From an uncultured Opitutia bacterium (GTDB lineage: Bacteria > Verrucomicrobiota > Verrucomicrobiia > Opitutales > JABJCN01): DNA of 16,337 nt. The notes under the pieces were generated by a model. That model was given only the letters and a program-made list of their open reading frames with translations. It ran no database searches and had not been told where the DNA came from. This document shows positions 6,656 to 13,042 of this stretch, piece by piece. Location: assembly GCA_913046175.1 (NCBI GenBank), contig CAJWSN010000012.1, positions 1 through 16,337 on the forward strand, written 5' to 3'. The first letter of the stretch is position 1, and the number at the start of each line of letters is the position of its first letter. The position numbers and the translations under genes are program-made.

Positions 6656-6925
6656 TTATTTTTGGGTGTGTGGGCTATGCTCACGGAAATGACGGGTGGG
6701 GGAAAACTCACCAAGTTTATGTCCCACCATGTTTTCCGTAACGTAGACGGGAAGAAAGGATTTTCCGTTGTGTACAATAAAATTCAGCCCCACAAAATCC
6801 GGCGTAATGGTGGAACGACGGGACCAGGTTTTGATGGGCTTCCGGTCTCCTGTTGTCTGGGCATGCAGGACTTTTTTCCAAAGTCCTGGATCTACAAAAA
6901 AACCTTTCTTGCTGGATCTGGCCAT
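6656..6925 (-). CDS. rpsS: 30S ribosomal protein S19
   Basis: 89-residue head protein that pairs with S13 near the A-site finger. Seen: MARSSKKGFFVD, IKTWSRRSTITPDFVG, the GKSFLPVYVTENMVGHKLGE block and the FSPTRHFREH tail, all hallmarks of S19. Length is standard. It starts nine bases after the rplB stop; the sequence before ATG (CTCTAATC) has no SD match. Confidence 0.98.
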   Translation of the reverse strand: MARSSKKGFFVDPGLWKKVLHAQTTGDRKPIKTWSRRSTITPDFVGLNFIVHNGKSFLPVYVTENMVGHKLGEFSPTRHFREHSPHTQK

Positions 6926-6934
6926 GATTAGAGC

Positions 6935-7777
6935 TTAGCGTTTCATCCTGCGACCATTGCGGCGAATCAGGATCATATTGTTGGTTGTCTTTGATTTCCT
7001 GCGGGTGGGGAACCCCTTTGATAGTTGCCCCCAAGGGGACATGGGATGCCCTCCTCCTGATGTGCGACCCTCACCGCCACCCATCGGATGATCAACAGGA
7101 TTCATGGCCACGCCACGTACACGCGGACGACGTCCCTTCCAACGATTACGTCCCGCCTTGCCAAGGGATTGCTTCTCATGCAAGGCATTCCCCACATTAC
7201 CAATTGTTGCACGACAATTGGCATTGATAAGGCGTATCTCCCCACTGGGCAGCTTCAAGGTCGCATATTTGCCCTCAATATTGATAATACGAAGACTGGT
7301 CCCAGCTGAGCGCGCCAGTTGCGCACCCTTTCCAGGTTGTAACTCCAAGGCATGCACGGCAGTTCCAGGAGGAATCAACTTGAGTGGGAGAGCATTTCCG
7401 GGGTCAAAACTAGCACCTTTGTCTGAACTGATAATGTTCATCCCGGCTTCAAGCCCTTTGGGCGCAAGGATATAGCGCTGCTCATTATCCTCGTAGGTGA
7501 CCAAGGCAATAAGTGCCGAACGATTGGGGTCATACTCCAGGCGAACAACCTTTGCTGGAATTTCTAGTTTGTTACGCTTGAAGTCAATTTGTCGATAGAG
7601 GCGCTTATGACCTCCTCCCCGACGACGGGATGTGATCCTACCATAACAATTGCGCCCTTTTGCGCGGTGCTTGGAGCGGGTAAGGTTCTTTACGGGATTG
7701 TTCTGGGACAAGCCCACCCGGTTGCGGTGCAGGAAACGCTGCCCGGGTGTTATGGGTCTGGATTTTTCAACAGGCAT
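6935..7777 (-). CDS. rplB: 50S ribosomal protein L2
   Basis: 280-residue, highly conserved 23S rRNA binder needed for subunit joining and peptidyl transferase activity. Seen: GRITSRRRGGGHKRLYR and DFKRNK near the N-terminus, LEYDPNRSALIALV, the KGAQLARSAGT motif, and the C-terminal GVAMNPVDHPMGGGEGRTSG. The first His of VDHP (E. coli His229, important for activity) is present. The following His of the common HPHGGGEG form is Met, a variant I recall from Bacteroidota as well, so lineage-typical rather than a defect. Start ATG 7777 lies 29 bases after rplW and has no SD; it is the only start in the cluster preceded by G. Confidence 0.99.
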   Translation of the reverse strand: MPVEKSRPITPGQRFLHRNRVGLSQNNPVKNLTRSKHRAKGRNCYGRITSRRRGGGHKRLYRQIDFKRNKLEIPAKVVRLEYDPNRSALIALVTYEDNEQRYILAPKGLEAGMNIISSDKGASFDPGNALPLKLIPPGTAVHALELQPGKGAQLARSAGTSLRIINIEGKYATLKLPSGEIRLINANCRATIGNVGNALHEKQSLGKAGRNRWKGRRPRVRGVAMNPVDHPMGGGEGRTSGGGHPMSPWGQLSKGFPTRRKSKTTNNMILIRRNGRRMKR

Positions 7778-7806
7778 CAGCAGAAATCATTAAAAATTGG
7801 CTGGTT

Positions 7807-8094
7807 TTACACGAGGTCGATCTTTCCTTTGGAGAGAGTCACGATGGCCCGCTTGGATGAGGCAGTCCACCCGGTCGCCCGCATTCCACGCATACGACTG
7901 GACTTGGCCTTGCCTTTGCGGTTGAGGATATTGACCTTGGCAACTTCAACGTCACTGAAATGTTGCTCTATGGCATTGCGCACTTGTGTGCGAGTTGAGT
8001 TCTTGGCGACGATAAAGGTATATTTGCCGGCAGAAGCCAAGTCTGTGGCCTTTTCCGTGAGGCTATACTCAAAGATTATATCGCGCGGATTCAT
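7807..8094 (-). CDS. rplW: 50S ribosomal protein L23
   Basis: 95-residue protein at the tunnel exit, the docking point for trigger factor and SRP in bacteria. Seen: the N-terminal helix LTEKATDLASAGKYTFIVA, then VRNAIEQHFSDVEVAKVN, and the basic loop GKAKSSRMRG. Length fits the short bacterial form. The start overlaps the rplD stop as ATGA, implying coupled translation. One of the few genes here with an SD core (GGAG, 11 bases before ATG, within rplD). Confidence 0.97.
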   Translation of the reverse strand: MNPRDIIFEYSLTEKATDLASAGKYTFIVAKNSTRTQVRNAIEQHFSDVEVAKVNILNRKGKAKSSRMRGMRATGWTASSKRAIVTLSKGKIDLV

Positions 8095-8729
8095 GATTGG
8101 TGTGACTCCATGGCACGATTGATAATTTGCATCATGCCTTTTTCGCTGATGATGATCCTGTCATGAAAAAGAAGATCCACCGGGTTGACATCGCTTGACC
8201 GAGTAACACTAAGGCGGCCTATATTACGACAGGCAAGCAACGCTTCATTGGCAAACCCTTCATCCAACATGAGCACCTTGCCTGCAGGGGCAATATTCTC
8301 TAGGATTTTGCTTACGAGACGTGTCCTGGGTTCAGGAATGACCCACTCCTCGATGAGGTCAATAGCGCCCTTGGACGCCTGTTCAAAAAGGGCACGCCTT
8401 AAAGCAAGGGTACGGGTTTTACGGTTAATTTTCTGCCTGTAGTCACGCGGCTTGGGGCCGAATGCAACCCCCCCTTTACGACAAATTGGAGAACGACGGT
8501 CACCACGGCGGGCCATCCCAGTTCCCTTCTGCCGAAAGGCTTTTCGCCCCGTGCCCCTGACTTCAGCACGAGTCTTGGTTGAGGCATTACCCTGGCGTGC
8601 ATTAGCCTGATGAGCTAAAATAACTTGGCGCAAGGCATTAATGCCTTTCTCGTCCTCAAACAAAGGGAAATCCAGAATCTCCTTTTCCTGACTATTGTCG
8701 CCTGATGCGTTATAAAGCTTGAACTTCAT
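8091..8729 (-). CDS. rplD: 50S ribosomal protein L4
   Basis: 212-residue protein of the 50S exit tunnel; its loop narrows the tunnel and is a site of macrolide resistance in other bacteria. The loop is seen as AEVRGTGRKAFRQKGTGMAR and GDRRSPICRKGGVAFGPKPR, followed by the globular C-terminal part with VLMLDEG. In E. coli L4 also represses the S10 operon; whether that applies here cannot be told, because no S10 leader is present upstream of rpsJ. Start ATG 8729 follows rplC by 27 bases with only a weak GGGA upstream. The last four bases overlap the start of rplW (ATGA). Confidence 0.98.
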   Translation of the reverse strand: MKFKLYNASGDNSQEKEILDFPLFEDEKGINALRQVILAHQANARQGNASTKTRAEVRGTGRKAFRQKGTGMARRGDRRSPICRKGGVAFGPKPRDYRQKINRKTRTLALRRALFEQASKGAIDLIEEWVIPEPRTRLVSKILENIAPAGKVLMLDEGFANEALLACRNIGRLSVTRSSDVNPVDLLFHDRIIISEKGMMQIINRAMESHQS

Positions 8730-8756
8730 GAAGGCTGTTTCCCGTATGTCGTGAAT

Positions 8757-9404
8757 TTAAGACTGTGCCTTATTGCCGGCCTTGATTGCAGGACGTATGG
8801 TTATGATGCCCCCTTTGGGCCCAGGGATGCTTCCCTCAAGGAGAAGCAGGTTGCGTTCCTTGTCGACCCGAACCACCTTGAGATTCTGCACAGTTCGCCG
8901 AGCATTACCCATATGCCCGGGCATCTTGGTATTCTTGATTATTCGGCCCGGCCATTGACACATACCATAAGAACCACCACGACGATGAAACATTGAGCCA
9001 TGAGAAGCGGGACCACCTGCGAAGCCATACCTACGAACAACACCCTGGAAGCCTCGGCCCTTGGTTGTACCAATTACATCCACCTTATCAACTCCCTCAA
9101 ACAACTCAACAGTAAGGTTCTGTCCCGGTTCATACTCGCTTGGTTGATCGGTTCGAAATTCCTGTAGTTGAGTCAATGCCCCGACACCGGCTTTTTTTAG
9201 GTGTCCAAGGACTGGCTTGGGGACACGATGTTCCTTTTGCTCCCCAAACCCAATCTGGACAGCATTGTACCCGTCCGTTTCATGTGTCTTGATCTGCACA
9301 ACTGGACAAGGCCCCGCCTCAACAACAGTAACAACGTGAACGTTGCTTTCGTCGTCGTAAACCTGAGTCATTCCGACTTTCCTGCCTATGATTTCAAATG
9401 ACAT
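8757..9404 (-). CDS. rplC: 50S ribosomal protein L3
   Basis: 215-residue early assembly protein whose central extension reaches towards the peptidyl transferase centre. Seen: the N-terminal IIGRKVGMTQVYDD, the extension with TTKGRGFQGVVRRYGFAGG and SHGSMFHRRGGSYGM, and the KMPGHMGN motif. The start is set at ATG 9404 (MSFEIIGRK); the TTG-type extension to 9440 overlaps rpsJ and is not conserved. The 13 bases between the rpsJ stop and this ATG hold no SD match (ending CCCTC). Length is normal for bacterial L3. Confidence 0.98.
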   Translation of the reverse strand: MSFEIIGRKVGMTQVYDDESNVHVVTVVEAGPCPVVQIKTHETDGYNAVQIGFGEQKEHRVPKPVLGHLKKAGVGALTQLQEFRTDQPSEYEPGQNLTVELFEGVDKVDVIGTTKGRGFQGVVRRYGFAGGPASHGSMFHRRGGSYGMCQWPGRIIKNTKMPGHMGNARRTVQNLKVVRVDKERNLLLLEGSIPGPKGGIITIRPAIKAGNKAQS

Positions 9405-9417
9405 GAGGGCAATCCGC

Positions 9418-9726
9418 TTAAATAATGATGTCGATATCAACCCCGGCGGGCAGATTTAGCTTTTTGAGTTCATCCACCGTGTTTGCGGTGGGTTCAATGA
9501 TGTCGATAAGCCGCTTGTGTGTGCGAACCTCAAATTGATCCATGGATTTTTTGTCAACATGGGGAGATCTGTTAATGGAAAGCTTTTCTATGCGCGTGGG
9601 AATTGGAACAGGTCCTGAAACACGAGCACCCGACCGCTTGGCGGTCTCCACAATATCCTTGGAGGAATGATCGACGGACCTGTAGTCGAAGCCTTTAATT
9701 CTAATGCGTATGCGTTGGCTGGCCAT
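9418..9726 (-). CDS. rpsJ: 30S ribosomal protein S10
   Basis: 102-residue protein of the 30S head, also known as the NusE transcription antitermination factor in E. coli. Seen: MASQRIRIRIKGFDYRSVD at the N-terminus, the central GPVPIPT and the S10-typical RTHKRLIDI. Start is ATG at 9726; the frame is open to 9759, but those residues fall inside fusA and do not match the family. The 13-base gap after the fusA stop is pyrimidine-rich (CCCCTACCTACTA before ATG) with no SD match, so translation probably depends on coupling with fusA or on unstructured RNA. First gene of the S10 segment. Confidence 0.98.
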   Translation of the reverse strand: MASQRIRIRIKGFDYRSVDHSSKDIVETAKRSGARVSGPVPIPTRIEKLSINRSPHVDKKSMDQFEVRTHKRLIDIIEPTANTVDELKKLNLPAGVDIDIII

Positions 9727-9739
9727 TAGTAGGTAGGGG

Positions 9740-11902
9740 TCAGGATCGGGCGGGCGCACTGCGCGGGGATGCTTTTACAATATTCTCCACCAGACTTGTC
9801 GGAACAGTATCAAAGTGTGAGGGTTCCATGGAATAGTTTGCACGGCCCTTACTCATTGATCGCATGTCCGTGGAGTATCCAAACATGGATTCCAAGGGGA
9901 CGAGGGCCGTTATCATACAAAGATTTGCCTTTGTTTCCACACCCTGAATCTGGCCACGACGACGGTTCAGGTCACCCATCAAATCACCCTGGTATTCCTC
10001 TGGGGTGCTCACTTCCACTTTCATAATCGGTTCAAGCAGGACAGGCTGTGCCTTTGCCATGGCGTCCTTAAAGGCAAAGATTCCTGCCATCTTGAATGCC
10101 ATTTCAGAGGAGTCGACCTCGTGAAAAGACCCATCGTAAAGGCTAACCTTAAAATCAATTACCGGGTAACCTGCAATTACACCGTTTTGCGAGGCTTCGG
10201 TAATCCCCGAGAAAGTTGGCTTGATGTATTCACGAGGAATTACACCACCTACAATTTTGTCCTCCAGTTCAACGCCCTCCCCTGTTTCATTGGGTTCCAG
10301 TTTGATAAGGCAGTGACCGTATTGGCCCCGTCCTCCAGTTTGGCGGATAAACTTGCCTTCACCTTCGGAAGCACCTCGAATGGTTTCGCGATAGGCTATC
10401 TGTGGACGTCCGGCATCGGCCTCAACTTTGAATTCCCGAAAAAGTCTGTCACGAATGATTTCGAGGTGAAGCTCGCCCATTCCTGAAATAATGGTTTGGC
10501 CAGTTTCTTGGTTGGTGGTCACTTGAAAAGTGGGATCCTCCTCTGAAAGTCGCTGCAGTCCGATGGACATCTTTTCCTGGTCCGCCTTGGTTTTCGGCTC
10601 AATCGACATGGAAATGACTGGTTCCGGAAAAGTTGGCGGCTCAAGGGTCAATTCCAAGTCTCGGTCACACAGCGTATCGCCGGTGACAATGTTCTTGGCG
10701 CCAATAATTGCACAAATATCCCCGGAGTACGCGCATTCAATGTCCTCACGGGAATCGGCTTTCATAACCATGAGGCGGCTTACACGCTCGGTCTTGCGCG
10801 TTCTCGGGTTGTAGAGGGAGGAGCCCTTGCGCAACGTTCCCTGATAATTTCGGAAAAAGACAAGCTTGCCAACATAAGGGTCAGTCCAAAGCTTAAACGC
10901 CAGACCCGCTACTTTTGAGGAATCATCCGGCTCAACAGAAGTCTCATTCTGATCTTCATCAAAGGCCTTCATCGGAGGCAGATCGAGCGGACATGGAAGA
11001 TAGTTGATTACTGCATCAAGAAGAGGCTGAACCCCCTTGTTCTTGAATGCGGACCCAGGAATAACTCCACAGAAATCCAAGGAAAGGGTTGCCTTGCGAA
11101 TACCAAGTTTCAATTCGTCAGGGGAAACCTCCTCTCCCTCCAGATACTTCATGGCCACATTGTCATCAAAGTCAGCAACTGCAGCGACAAGAGCTTCCCT
11201 GTGCTCCATGGCCTGATCCTTTTGTTCGGCTGGAATCTCAGCGTATTCAAAATTGGCACCCATGGAGGAGTCTGAATCATCATAAAGGATCGCATTCTCT
11301 TCAACCAGGTCAACGAGGCCATTGAAATTCTCCTCACTCCCGATTGGAAGAAATAGAGCATGTGCATTCTTGACACCAAGCTTGGTGCGCATCGATTCAA
11401 TGGCTCCCAAAAAATCAGCCCCGGTGCGGTCCATCTTGTTGATGAAGGCAAGCCGGGGCACATGATACTTGTCCATTTGGCGCCAGACTGTTTCTGACTG
11501 GGGTTGCACGCCCTCCACTGAAGTAAAGACGGCAACCGCCCCATCAAGAACGCGCAGCGAACGTTCCACTTCAGCAGTGAAGTCTACGTGGCCCGGCGTA
11601 TCAATGATGTTAACCTGGTGCTCAATTCCAGCAAACGGCCCTTTTTTATCCGTCCAGTTGCAGGAGATGGCAGCTGAGGTAATGGTGATGCCACGCTCCC
11701 GCTCCTGTTCCATCCAGTCCGTCACGGCAGTGCCATCATGCACTTCTCCGATCTTATGGACTACACCGGCGTAGAAAATGATCCGTTCGGTCGTCGTCGT
11801 CTTACCTGCATCAATATGCGCTGCAATACCTATATTGCGCGTGTATTCGAGAGGATACGCACGATCTTTTGAATTCGCTGAGGATAATGTTTCTGAAGAC
11901 AT
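9740..11902 (-). CDS. fusA: Elongation factor G
   Basis: 720-residue translocation GTPase. All G motifs are visible: P-loop AHIDAGKT (residues 29-36), RGITIT switch I, DTPGHVDFT, NKMD, and GSAFKNKGV. They are followed by domain II (YVGKLVFFRNYQGTL), domain III (LQRLSEEDPTFQVTTNQETG), domain IV (GGRGQYGHC) and domain V (STPEEYQGDLMGDLNRRRGQI). It is a canonical EF-G and not a LepA or TetM relative. The frame is open upstream to 11989, but that extension overlaps the end of rpsG and lacks family similarity. ATG at 11902 has GGAG nine bases ahead and was chosen. The N-terminus carries about ten extra residues before RNIGIAAHID, and the tail is Ser/Ala/Pro-rich. tuf does not follow; rpsJ does, after 13 bases. 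Confidence 0.98.
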   Translation of the reverse strand: MSSETLSSANSKDRAYPLEYTRNIGIAAHIDAGKTTTTERIIFYAGVVHKIGEVHDGTAVTDWMEQERERGITITSAAISCNWTDKKGPFAGIEHQVNIIDTPGHVDFTAEVERSLRVLDGAVAVFTSVEGVQPQSETVWRQMDKYHVPRLAFINKMDRTGADFLGAIESMRTKLGVKNAHALFLPIGSEENFNGLVDLVEENAILYDDSDSSMGANFEYAEIPAEQKDQAMEHREALVAAVADFDDNVAMKYLEGEEVSPDELKLGIRKATLSLDFCGVIPGSAFKNKGVQPLLDAVINYLPCPLDLPPMKAFDEDQNETSVEPDDSSKVAGLAFKLWTDPYVGKLVFFRNYQGTLRKGSSLYNPRTRKTERVSRLMVMKADSREDIECAYSGDICAIIGAKNIVTGDTLCDRDLELTLEPPTFPEPVISMSIEPKTKADQEKMSIGLQRLSEEDPTFQVTTNQETGQTIISGMGELHLEIIRDRLFREFKVEADAGRPQIAYRETIRGASEGEGKFIRQTGGRGQYGHCLIKLEPNETGEGVELEDKIVGGVIPREYIKPTFSGITEASQNGVIAGYPVIDFKVSLYDGSFHEVDSSEMAFKMAGIFAFKDAMAKAQPVLLEPIMKVEVSTPEEYQGDLMGDLNRRRGQIQGVETKANLCMITALVPLESMFGYSTDMRSMSKGRANYSMEPSHFDTVPTSLVENIVKASPRSAPARS

Positions 11903-11963
11903 GGCTTGGAGCTCCGTCTTTATGCATGCAAATTTGAGTTGGGAAGAAGAAAACGGCCCGCGG

Positions 11964-12437
11964 TTACCATCGCAAATGCGCGAAGGCACGGTTAGACTGA
12001 GCCATGCGATGGGTGTCCTCCTTCTTTTTTACTACAGTTCCTGTATTATTATAGGCATCAATGATCTCAGAAGCCAAAGCCTCCTCCATCGTCACTCCGC
12101 GACGGGAGTGAGCTGCCTCTACAATCCATCGGAATGCAAGGGACTGCTGTCGTTCATAGGAAAGTTCGACTGGCACTTGGTAAGTAGCCCCCCCCACACG
12201 ACGTCCTTTGACCTCCAGTTTCGGACGAGTGTTTTCCAGGGCACCAAGCAACAAGTCAACGGAATCACCTTTACCCAGTTTTTCGCTCACACGTTCGAAT
12301 GCACCATAAACGATCCTGCGAGCCGTGGATTTCTTGCCTCGACGCATGACCATGTTCACAAGCACTGTAACGAGAGAATTCCCATACCTAGGATCCTCAG
12401 GAATTGTGCGTTTATCAGCTCTTCTTCTACGGGACAT
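11964..12437 (-). CDS. rpsG: 30S ribosomal protein S7
   Basis: 157-residue primary binder of the 16S rRNA 3' major domain; it nucleates the 30S head and lines the E site. Seen: an N-terminus MSRRRRADKR, the helical core with NMVMRRGKKSTARRIVYGAF, the beta-hairpin segment RRVGGATYQVPVEL, and the C-terminal AHLRW. Length matches the short bacterial form. Start ATG at 12437 is preceded by GTAAC with no SD match. It lies 36 bases after rpsL and 61 before fusA, the usual str order. In E. coli S7 represses its own operon between rpsL and rpsG; I do not see a clear equivalent structure in this 36-base gap. Confidence 0.99.
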   Translation of the reverse strand: MSRRRRADKRTIPEDPRYGNSLVTVLVNMVMRRGKKSTARRIVYGAFERVSEKLGKGDSVDLLLGALENTRPKLEVKGRRVGGATYQVPVELSYERQQSLAFRWIVEAAHSRRGVTMEEALASEIIDAYNNTGTVVKKKEDTHRMAQSNRAFAHLRW

Positions 12438-12473
12438 GTTACTTGGGTGACAAAAAAGTAAAGCGTTGTCGGC

Positions 12474-12854
12474 TTAACTTTTGTCCCTGGGTCGCTTCAC
12501 ACCATATTTCGAACGGCTACGTCTGCGCTTTTCAACTCCACCACAATCCAAGGTGCCCCGTACAATGTGGTAGCGAACTCCGGGCAAATCCTTCACACGT
12601 CCTCCACGCACGAGGACAATGCTATGCTCCTGCAGGGTATGGCCTTCATCGGGAATGTAGGCGATGACCTCAATTCCCGTAGTGAGTCTAACCTTGGCCA
12701 CTTTCCGAATAGCTGAATTCGGCTTTTTGGGGGTTCTGGTCATGACTTGAATACAAACTCCCCTGCGAAAAGGATTTTCCTTCAAAGCAGGAGACTTTGA
12801 TTTCGACCTCGAAATCCTCCTCGGGTTCCTGACCAACTGATTGATGGTGGGCAT
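12474..12854 (-). CDS. rpsL: 30S ribosomal protein S12
   Basis: 126-residue decoding-centre protein of the small subunit; it contacts the codon-anticodon helix and controls accuracy. The hallmark loops are present: TPKKPNSAIRKVAKVRL (residues 41-57) and GGRVKDLPGVRYH (84-96). The lysines of both loops, where streptomycin-resistance changes arise in other bacteria, are wild type, as is Asp89, which is beta-methylthiolated in many species. Length matches the family. Start is ATG at 12854, the first Met of the conserved MPTINQL N-terminus. No Shine-Dalgarno (SD) match precedes it; the upstream bases are AT-rich. First gene of the str segment; rpsG follows after 36 bases. Confidence 0.99.
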   Translation of the reverse strand: MPTINQLVRNPRRISRSKSKSPALKENPFRRGVCIQVMTRTPKKPNSAIRKVAKVRLTTGIEVIAYIPDEGHTLQEHSIVLVRGGRVKDLPGVRYHIVRGTLDCGGVEKRRRSRSKYGVKRPRDKS

Positions 12855-13042
12855 TACGTAGTAATAAATTCTATAAAAAAATTTGGAAGAAGAGGAAAAA
12901 TGGGCTTTGCCAACTCTGTTGCAAGAAAATTAGAGTAAATTTTTCGCAAGGTAACGGTTTTATATCGATAGCATTCAGCTGGTTGGATTCCCCATTGACC
13001 AGAAATCCCGTGGGTGCCGTTAAAGACACATCCACTGGCGGA
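12855..13042 (-). promoter_or_regulatory. rpoC-rpsL intergenic region, possible rpsL promoter/leader
   Basis: This is the longest non-coding gap in the cluster (188 bases), so it is the likeliest place for a promoter or attenuator serving the ribosomal genes. The 3' third is very AT-rich and holds a -10-like TATAGAAT (12868-12875 on the minus strand) only 13 bases before the rpsL ATG. The hexamer 17 bases upstream of it (TTTCCT) is a poor -35 match. Just after the rpoC stop, GGATT/AATCC and CTGGT/ACCAG form two short interleaved inverted repeats that cannot both make simple hairpins. No strong hairpin followed by a T run marks a terminator. The promoter call is weak. Confidence 0.3.

Noticed and set aside
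6165..6692. 175-codon plus-strand ORF
   Set aside because: Antisense to rpsC and rplV, both certain genes; a shadow frame.
7072..7119. L2 motif with Met in place of the second His (VDHPMGGGEG)
   Set aside because: At first it looks like loss of an active residue, but the essential first His is present and the Met form is, to my recollection, normal in some phyla.
11903..11989. Upstream in-frame extension of fusA (29 residues)
   Set aside because: It overlaps the end of rpsG, is not EF-G-like, and a better ATG with GGAG upstream lies at 11902.
11778..12461. 227-codon plus-strand ORF
   Set aside because: Antisense to the fusA start and all of rpsG; no family resemblance, no sensible start signal.
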